The notes below the pieces were generated by a model. That model had not been told where the DNA came from, searched no databases, and worked only from the letters and a program-made list of their open reading frames with translations. A stretch of DNA of 64,000 nt from Alviniconcha marisindica (taxonomy: Eukaryota > Mollusca > Gastropoda > Provannidae), in NCBI GenBank assembly GCA_018857735.1, contig JABMCL010002049.1:390001-454000 (forward strand), read 5' to 3'. Positions 12,001-22,445 of the stretch are shown in pieces; the first letter of the stretch is position 1, and the number at the start of each line of letters is the position of its first letter. A program made the position numbers and the translations under genes.

Positions 12001-14329
12001 TTCTGTCACTCTAGGTTCTCTTTGTGCCTGTTTAGCCTGGTGTGTGTGTGTCTGTGTGTGTGAATTGGCCCCTTCCACCTGTGAGGGGCAGTGTGTCACA
12101 ACCTTGCTCCCCGTCTTAGGTTTGTCCCATTTTCTAGCTGCTGTGCGGTAGGGGGGTGGACAGGTTATGCAGACACTGGTGTAGGCTTACTGTCTGGTAT
12201 TGTCCTGTACAGGGAATTCAAGCTGCTTTGTCAGGGAAAGTCAACAGCCACAGTGTAATGATGCATGACATTTACCACAATATGTGAAACGCTGTCAGCG
12301 TAGAACCAATCATAAATGTGAAAGAACAGTTTGAAATGAAGATTGGTCCAAGCAGAAGGAAGTACAATGTGTCAGCTCTTTCAGCCTTGCACTGATCATG
12401 GAGGGATTGTGTGCACCTAAAAATGTATTGAGTATTATTGTTACCCTTTGTCAAGCAATGACAGGCAGAGAGAGAGAAAAGTGAAAACATATTTGATCTG
12501 ATGTTTCGTCCATGGAGAAAAAACCCAGTTGCGGATGATGCTCTTTTTGTCCATGTATAGAGAGAATGCTTTTTTTCCCACTTCTTAGAAATGAACCACC
12601 CTTCATTTCATGCCCACCCCACCCCCATCCCAATACAATCAGTAAGTAAGTAAGTAAACATGGTGTTTAACATCCACAGAAACCATCAGGCTTATTAGGG
12701 ACGGGAATACAATCAGTGTTTTTTTTGCCCTTATATAACCTACAAAATTGACTTGGCATTAAAAGCCAATGGTTTATTTATTGGGTGTTTGCTGTCTGTG
12801 CACTGCTGTGTGGGATTTCCCTGCAGTTTTCTTTTTCTTCAGTTTTTTTTTTTCAGGGCAGATGGTGAAATGCAGCAAATTTTCTTTGATTTCCATCAGC
12901 TGAAAAACAATGGTTGACACTGAGATGAGGAGCTGCAATTAGAAGCTGACAGCTTTTGCGTCTTCATCCAAGGGGCATTACTTTACAAGGAGCTGACAGC
13001 TTTTGCGTCTTCATCCAAGGGGCATTACTTTACAAGGAGCTGACAGCTTTTGCGTCTTCATCCAAGGGGCATTACTTTACAAGGAGCTGACAGCTTTTGC
13101 GTCTTCATCCAAGGGGCATTACTTTACAAGGAGCTGACAGCTTTTGCGTCTTCATCCAAGGGGCATTACTTTACAAGGAGCTGACAGCTTTTGCGTCTTC
13201 ATCCAAGGGGCATTACTTTACAAGGAGCTGACAGCTTTTGCGTCTTCATCCAAGGGGCATTACTTTACAAGGAGCTGCAGGGGCTTTACTTTCAGCCCAG
13301 GCTCCCAGCCTGACGTGAAGACAGAGCGTGCAGCTTGGAGTTGTTATAAATTCACAGCATTAGATCTTGTCCGATGATGGGCTCCTGAAAGGACTTTGCC
13401 AGTGTACTAGAACTTGCTTTGCTAAGGCTGCAATTTGCCAGTTTGCATCTGCGTGTGTGTTGCAGGCGAGAGTCGAGCCCGTGCAGTGACAGTGACAGTG
13501 GAGATGAACCTCCTTTGAAGAAGCAACGCCCAAAACTCATTGATTCCAAGAAACCTAAGACAGCTACTGACAATGGTGAACTTTTCTATTAGGGTTGGGG
13601 GTGGGAGGTGGGGGTGCACAAAGAACAGTAGCACATACTCAGCACATGGTGAATGTAAGTGTAATCACTGCATTCTCTTGGCTTGGCAAAAGCTTGAGAT
13701 GTTGCAGTTGTTTAAACACTGTTTAAAAGGGATATTTTCTTTTTTTTGGTGACCTTGTCACATTTTCAAGGTCATGGAGAGTGAATTGCTGCACAAAATT
13801 GTATTGTCCCCATTTTGAACACAAGTCATCTCTTGAGTGTGTGCTTTTTGTGTGATTTTTTTTTTTCCCTTCATTTATTTGATTTTGATATTCATTTTTT
13901 TCAGGGGAACTCAATGTGTTCAAACAGCCAGAAGGGAGAGCACCAGCCTCTCAGGGAAAAGCGCCCAAGTATGAGCTTGCAACACACACAGTGCGTGTGC
14001 GGAGGACAGGATCTTTGGCCGAAGTCATGGCCCTTTGGGATCTTGAAGGTACACCATACCTGGGAATGAAGCTGACAAGGTGGTTTTTGTTTCCAGTGCT
14101 TCAAGCTGTCGAAACACTCTCTGCCTGCCTGCCTTCAGTTTTCCCTCTCCCCTTTCCTTTGCCTGTCTGTCTTGGTTTTTGTCTCTGCTGCTGTCAGTCC
14201 GGCTGTCTCTCTGTCTGTCTCCCCATTCCCCTCCCTCTGTCTGTCTCTCTGTCTCACACATATGTGTGCAGGTGTACTGGCAGGCAGACAATGCCTGCAA
14301 ACACACAAACACACACACAAAACACACAC

Positions 14330-14380
<51 letters not shown>

Positions 14381-14398
14381 CACACACACACACACACA

Positions 14399-14437
<39 letters not shown>

Positions 14438-15658
14438 CTCTGTCTCTGGGTCTCTCTCTCCATCCATCTGTTTCTACCTGCATTTTACCTCCCCTGCACC
14501 CCCACCACCACCCAACTTGGTCTCTGTGAGGTGTGTTGCTGCGTACTGATGTGACATGCTCAGGTGCTCTCTCAGGTACGTCGGCAGTCAGCGGCAGTGC
14601 AGTGCACCACCTGGAGGGAGACATTTCACGCATACAGCGCATGCCTTCTATAGACGCCTTCAACCAGGTACACCCCCACCCACCCCCATCTCTGTTCTCT
14701 TTCTTAGTAGTCTGTTTAATCCTGTCCATTTTTTTCACCACCAGCATTTGCTGGATGAAAAAGTCATTAGGGTGGATGTGTCAAAACTGAGTAGTTAAAT
14801 TATGGATCATTGGGTTGGGGAAGGGGTGGTGGGGGGTTGCGGAAAATTTGATTGTTCAAAGATTGAGATAAACATTAACATCCCCCCACCCGTTTCCTTC
14901 GTCTCCTGGTGGTTAGTTTTGTGTCTCATCCTTTGAATGAAGCGAATGTTTAAAAAAAGAGGCATGTTTTGGGTGCTGCAGGTGTGTGCATGACAGTGAA
15001 CACAGCCAGGGGAGGAGGTTGCTGGCTAAATTCTGCAAACTTTCTGTCATTGATGGGAATCAAATTTTAGGCAGATTAACCTGCCTTGTCACAGCTGCCT
15101 TGTTGGAGAAAGCAACCAGAATTTCTCCAGAGGTAAAACTCCCAAACTGGACAGAAAAACGTGCAGTGGACTTGGCATTGCTGAGCCAAACCCTGCCAGT
15201 GGAATCCTTTCTGTGTGTTAAAAATTCTGTTTTGATGTCTTCATGTAGTTGATCTGCTGTGTGTTCAAGATCTGCTGCAGTATTGTGTCTAGCAGCATTG
15301 CATTACTTGGAGTGGTGGGGGGTGGGGGAGAGAATGTGTTTGAATGACAGTGTGTGTGTGCATGTGCGTGGGTGTGTGTGATTGTGTGGGAGAGAAAAAA
15401 GATGGAGTGAGTGATGGGAGAGAGGGAGGGAGAAGATTTTTATTTGACATATCACTTCACCCTTTCAGAGATCTCACGCCAATGAGATGCTGTCTGGTTT
15501 GCGCTACTTTGAGCGACCAGTCAAGGGAGATACAGGCAATCAGAAGGTCAGTGTAACCTCATGCATCTCAGTTTTGTACTCCCACTTCAACTTCAGGTCA
15601 CTGTACACCCACAGTACCAGTGTCATTAGGTATCATTAGTTGCTGTGTGTGTGTGTGT

Positions 15659-15748
<90 letters not shown>

Positions 15749-16046
15749 CAGGGATGGGGGTGGAAAGTGAGGGAGAGAAGCTGCTTGTAAATGTAACCTT
15801 TTTTTCATTTACAAGCACTGTACCCAAATGGTTAATATGTAGTCACAAAAAGTTAACCCAAAACATTTTGCTTATGTGACTGAAGGAATCAAGCATTGTA
15901 AGACTACTACCTAATTCAGCTTCGTTTATCTGTACTTATGCACTAGAGCAGGTCTTGTGTAAGATGCACACACATGCATGCATGCACACACACACACACC
16001 ACATACACAACACACACACACACACACACACACTCACATGCATGCC

Positions 16047-16077
<31 letters not shown>

Positions 16078-19000
16078 CACAACAAAAACCAAACATTTTA
16101 CAGACTGATAGGGGTAAAGGACGGTGTTGCATAACTGAAATATGCTTCAGGCCTGCTCTGAATGGGGATAACGTGCTGCCATACTTCAAGGCAGGTCTGT
16201 GAAACTGAAAGGGGATGAACTGTGAAGCTAGTAGCCTGAGGTGACAAAGTGGTTTATGCTTGTTTGTGCGTGAATGGCCGGCCAGTGAGGCTGTCGTTTT
16301 CACCATCATCTTCCATCACTGCCGTGTTTCAGCCAGCGTTTGACTGGGGCCAGGTGGACCGGGCAGCGTTGGCACGGTGCCTATTGACGCTCTGTCGTCA
16401 CGTCAAAGAGGAGCTAGCAGGGGAGCCCAGACTCCTGAAACTCCGCTCGCCCACTTACATCCTAGGTTGGTAGAGCTTGCCCGTGTACATCCTAGGTCAG
16501 TAGGGCTCACTCAGTTACATCCTAGGTCAGTTGAGCTTACCCATGTACATCCTAGGTCAGAAGGACTCACCCACTTACATACGAGGTCAGTTGAGCTTGC
16601 CCATGTACATCCTAGGTCAGAAGGACTCACCCACTTACATACGAGGTCAGTTGAGCTTGCCCATGTACATCCTAGGTCAGAAGGACTCACCCACTTACAT
16701 ACGAGGTCAGTAGAGCTTGCCCATGTACATCCTAGGTCAGAAGGACTCACCCACTTACATACGAGGTCAGTTGAGCTTGCCCATGTATGCGCAAGGTCAG
16801 AAGGACTCGCCCACTTACATCCTAGGACAGTAGAGCTTGCCCATGTATGCCCAAGGTCAGAAGGACTCGCCCACTTACATCCTAGGACAGTAGAGCTGGC
16901 CCATGTATGCCCAAGGTCAGAAGGACTCGCCCACTTACATTTGAGGTCAGTAGAGCTTGCCCATGTACATCCTAGGTCAGTATGACTCGCCCAGTTAGAA
17001 CATGGGTCAGCAGGACTCACCATGTGCATCCTAGTTCAGAGGAGCTTGCCCATTTACATCCTAAGTCAGTATAGCTCACCTACTTCCATCTTAGGTCAGT
17101 AGGGCTCATCTGGTTCTATCTTAGGTCAGTTGAGATCACCTGTATACATCTTAGGTCAGTCAAGATCACCTGCATACATCTTAGGTCAGTAGAGATCACC
17201 TGTATACATCTTAGGTCAGTCAAGATCACCTGCATACATCTTAGGTCAGTAGTGATCACCTGCATACATCTTAGGTCAGTCAAGATCACCTGCATACATC
17301 TTAGGTCAGTAGAGATTAGGTCAGTCAAGATCACCTGCATACATCTTAGGTCAGTAGAGATCACCTGTATACAACTTAGGTCAGTAGAGATCACCTGCAT
17401 GCATCTTAGGTCAGTAGAGATCACCTGCATACATCTTAGGTCAGTCAAGATCACCTGCATACATCTTAGGTCAGTAGTGATCACCTGCATACATCTTAGG
17501 TCAGTAGAGATCACCTGCATACATCTTAGGTCAGTAGAGATCATCTGCATACATCTTAGGCCAGTAGTGATCACCTGCATACTTCTTAGGTCAGTCAAGA
17601 TCATCTGCATACATCTTAGGTCAGTTGAGATCACCTGCATACATCTTAGGTCAGTCAAGATCACCTGCATACATCTTAGGTCAGTAGCACCCACATTCAT
17701 GGTTAATAGATCTCACCCACTTTCCCTATGTTAGTACAAGTTAAGCTGAAGGTCAGCAGAGCTCACCCACTCACATTTTAGTTCAGTAGAGCTTACATTT
17801 TCTAGGTCTGTAAAAGTCATCTGTATATGTGTTATGCTAGTTGACATCAGCCTCTGTGTAGAACTCACACTAAGATTTTGAGTCAACAGAACTGATACAG
17901 CTGATCTGGTCAGTTGAGCTTGTCCTCTTATGTATCATTTCAGTGAAAGTTGCAGGTTTGTATTTTTAGATGGGCACAACTCATCAACTTGCGTGTCACT
18001 TTTTATATCAGTTCACTGTATGTGGTTACACATGAGGTCGGGGAGAATTCTTCTGCTTATATTCTGTGTCAGTGAAAGTCATCCACAGCGTGCGCCTGTG
18101 TTGGTGTTGTAACAAAACAAAACAAAAACAAGAAAAAGCACACTTCATACTGATTTGATGTTGTGTCAACACCAACCACCTTTCCCTCAGTGTGTGCCCA
18201 AACTGTGTGATCCTGGGTATTGCAGGCGATATACACAGCAACCACTCACATCCGGTGTTGTTTGGAAAGGCTCCGTGGTGACTGGGTCCCGTGCTGACTC
18301 CAGCCCCCTTTCCTTCAGTGTGTGCCAAAACTTGTGTGATCCTGTGCATTGCAGGTGACATACACGGCAACTACTCGGATCTGGTGTCATTTGAAAAGGC
18401 TCTGTGGCGACTGGGTCCCGTGCTGACTCCGGCCACCTTCCTCTTCCTCGGGGACTACGTGGACAGGGGTGACTATGGAGTGGAGGTGATGATGATTATG
18501 ATGCCAGATGAATAGCAGGTAGTTAATGTATATTTAAATGCCCACTTAGCTATGGAGGTTGTATTAGGGCAGGAAAAAAAAAATCATCAAATTGCCGGTT
18601 TAAAGTCTTTAATAGTGCTTGTCAATCACTTTATGTTTGAAGAGGAGTAGGAAAAAATGAAAATGCATGAAACCTGGAAAGCAGAAGTCTTGCAGGTGGA
18701 ATTCCAGTCAGTAGGCTAAGCATACAAAGCAATATTTTGAGTGACTCCAGGCCTGATAAAAGACAACCTTTGATGGCTCTGTAGTCACAGCAGATGGGTC
18801 CGGTCTGTGGTACTCCACTGCCTGGACTATATTCTGACCAACCCAGGGTGTGACAGAGAAAACCTTTGATACCTGGACTCTCAGCAGGAGAAACAGCAAT
18901 TTCAGCATCTGCATCCCATTGTAAGGAAGGAGAGTGCTGCTTGTGGTGATAACAGAAATATAATCATGATGTACAGGAAAGATGATGGCATTTGGGCAAG

Positions 19001-22000
19001 AAAGAAACTACCTGAACCTTGTGAATATTTTGCTTTTGTTGTTTTATTGCAAGGTTGGTGATCACCCACTTTTAACTTTTGTCTCACCAACGTTCCGTCC
19101 ATGTTTACTTCCTGCTTTGCTTGATTTCTGCCTGTCTTCAGACTTGTCCTCCTACTGCTCTTCCTGCCCGGCCGCCTTCCCCATGTTCTTTTGCTTTCCG
19201 TCTTCCGCTCACAGGTGGTGGCCTATCTCTTCGCCCAGAAGATGTTGGCTCCCAGCAAGTTCTTCCTGCTGCGTGGAAACCATGAGCTGCGGTCTGTGCA
19301 GGAAATGTTCCACTTCAAATCGTGAGTGAATCAGGATCTTCTCAAGCTATGTTTGTTGACGGCATTCATTGTGACCAGTAGCCTGGGTTGTCCTGGAATT
19401 GTTGACAGAATTCACTGTGACAGTAGCCGTAATTTTCCTGGAATCAGTCACAACATTGCCTTTGACCAGTAGGTGTAATTCTCCTGGAATTGTTGACAGC
19501 ATTCAGTGTGACCAGTAGCCTGAGTTGTCCTGGAATTGTTCACAGCATTCACTGTGACCAGTAGCCTCGGTTCTCCTGGAATTGTTGACAGCATCCACTG
19601 TGACCAGTAGCCTTAATTCTGGAATTGTTGGCAGCATTCACTGTGACCAGTAGCCTTAATTCTGGAATTGTTGACAGCATTCACTGTGACCAGTAGCCTT
19701 AATTCTGGAATAATTATTGTTGACAGCATTCACTGTGACCAGTAGCTTTAATTCTGGAATAATTATTGTTGACAGCATTCACTGTGACCTGTTGCCTTAA
19801 TTCTGGAATTGTTGACAGCATTCACTGTGACCAGTAGCCTCGGTTCTCCTGGAATTGTTGACAGCATTCACTGTGACCAGTAGCCTCGGTTCTCCTGGAA
19901 TTGTTGACAGCATTCACTGTGATCAGTAGTCTTAAAGGGGAACTGAACCAAAGAAGCATCACTGACTGTGTTGATAGGAATGGACAAAAGAAAGCATGTA
20001 CGCAGCAGCTTTTTGCCGGATTTTTTTCATCCTGGTTGTTGAAAATTGAGGTGTACAGTAATGAAAGCATGGACGAGGGGTTGCTGCCATTGACGTCATG
20101 AACAGAGCCAGTGTGTGTGGTGGAGGTGTGCAAGCTGCACCAAAAGGAGCTCAAATTTGACACAGAAAAAGTACTTTTGTTGCGTAAATGTTGACAGAAC
20201 AACCATACAAATCCTCCAGATGGATATTTTTGCATTTTCACATTTTCGCTTGGCATCCCCATTATGGACAGAGACTGTAATGAACAGATAAGTCGGATCG
20301 TTTTGTGGAGAGAGAAACATGTGCAGGCCAGTCAGAATTTCAGCAGGATTTGCCTGTGTTATTTCTCTTTGTTTAGTCTTTTTCTTTCTTCCAGAGAGTG
20401 CTTGGAGAAGTTTGGTGATGACATTGGGACACAAGTGTGGGATGCAGTCAATGACTGCTTTGATGTCATGCCCCTGGCAGCCACAGTGGATGATAGGGTG
20501 AGTTGGGGCTGTGCCTTTGTGTGCACAAGTCTAGCTATAGGGTGAGTTGGGGCTGTGCCTTTGTGTGCACAGGTCTAGCTATAGGGTGAGTTGGGGCTGT
20601 GCCTTTGTGTGCACAAGTCTAGCTATAGGGTGAGTTGGGGCTGTGCCTTTGTGGGCACAGGTCTAGCTATAGGGTGAGTTGGGGCTGTGCCTTTGTGTGC
20701 ACAGGTCTAGCTATAGGGTGAGTTGGAGCTGTGCCTTTGTGTGCACAAGTCTAGCTATAGGGTGAGTTGGAGCTGTGCCTTTGTGGGCACAAGTCTAGCT
20801 ATAGGGTGAGTTGGGGCTGTGCCTTTGTGGGCACAAGTCTAGCTATAGGGTGAGTTGGGGCTGTGCCTTTGTGGGCACAAGTCTAGCTATAGGGTGAGTT
20901 GGGGCTGTGCCTTTGTGGGCACAAGTCTAGCTATAGGGTGAGTTGGGGCTGTGCCTTTGTGTGCACAAGTCTAGCTATAGGGTGAGTTGGGGCTGTGCCT
21001 TTGTGTGCACAAGTGTAGCCCTTGTTTTGTGTGGATAGACAGCACTTGATATTTGATGCTTCCCCAGCTGCAAAGATTGTATTATGGCAAATAAAACAAA
21101 TGAATCCAATTGCAAGTCTGATTATCTGTTTGTAACTTTGTGCAGTATTTGTAGTGTGTGAAGTTATTGCAATAGTTGTACAGTGTGAACATTGAAGAAC
21201 AGTTCATTGTACACATTCTCAGTTTGTGTGATAGTTGTACACATCACACATGGTGTAATAGTGGGAGAGTGTACATTTTGTGTTCCAGTTTTATGGTGGG
21301 AACTTCATGGGGTTGTGTGTAACAGTTTACACAATGGGAACTTTGTATAACAGTTTTACAGTGTTGCGTTTGTGCCCTGCACTGCAAATCTCTGTGTGTT
21401 CTTCCTGCAGGTGTTCTGCGTGCACGGCGGGATCCCCAGTCCAGAGCACGAGGGTGGCGGTCACCTGGAGGCCATCAACAAGATCCCCGTGCCGCTCCCA
21501 GACCCTGAGTCTGACAGCCCCATGGCCTGGGAGATCCTGTGGAGTGACCCTATCAGGTGAGGGCACTGCAGTCTGACCTTTCCCATGATCCCTCTGTCTG
21601 ACCTTTCCCTTGATCCCTCAGTCTGACCTTTTCCATGATCCCTCATGGCCTTTTCCATCCTGAAGTATGACTTCTCCCATCATTCCCCAGTCTGACCTCT
21701 CCCATCATCCCAAAGTCTGACCTCTCCCATCATCCTGCAGTCTGACCTCTCCCATAATCCCCCAGTCTGACCTCTCCTATCATCCTGCAGTCTGACCTAT
21801 CACAGCATCCTGCAGTCTGACCTCTCACAGCATCCTGCAGTCTGACCTCTGACCTTTCCCACCATCCTGCAGTATGACCTCTCCCACCATCCTGCAGTAT
21901 GACCTCTCCCACCATCCTGCAGTCTGACCTCTCCCATCATTCTGCAGTCTGACCTCATCATGTGAGGAGCATTTCCGGTATTTTGTTTAAACAGTGCACT

Positions 22001-22387
22001 GCAAGAAATGTGTCTAGAATTTAACCTCTTTTTTTTTTATGGGGTGTCAGAACTGCTTGTTGGACCATATGTCTTCCATCTTGGAAGCCTGGAGTGGGTC
22101 AGAGTATACTCCAGTTTCACACATTTCTATTTCTATTCTCAAGTGAAACGGTATTGAGTGTACCCTTACTCACCTCTTGAACTTTCAGCCTTGACCTTGT
22201 GACCCCTGAGGTGATGAAGGACATGAAGGAGCACCATGGGTTCACATTCAACACTCGCCGTGGCACGGCCCATTTCTTCAGTTGCAATGCTCTGTTTGCG
22301 TTTCTGGAACGCAATGGTCTGTCTCATGTTATACGGGCTCATGAGGTACAGGAGGTGGGATTTCAGGTGAGATGCTGTATGTTAGTT

Positions 22388-22445
<58 letters not shown>

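Noticed and set aside
16377..17734. Long repeat-encoded frames on both strands
   Set aside because: They arise from the 30-bp minisatellite. None has a start context or similarity to a protein family.
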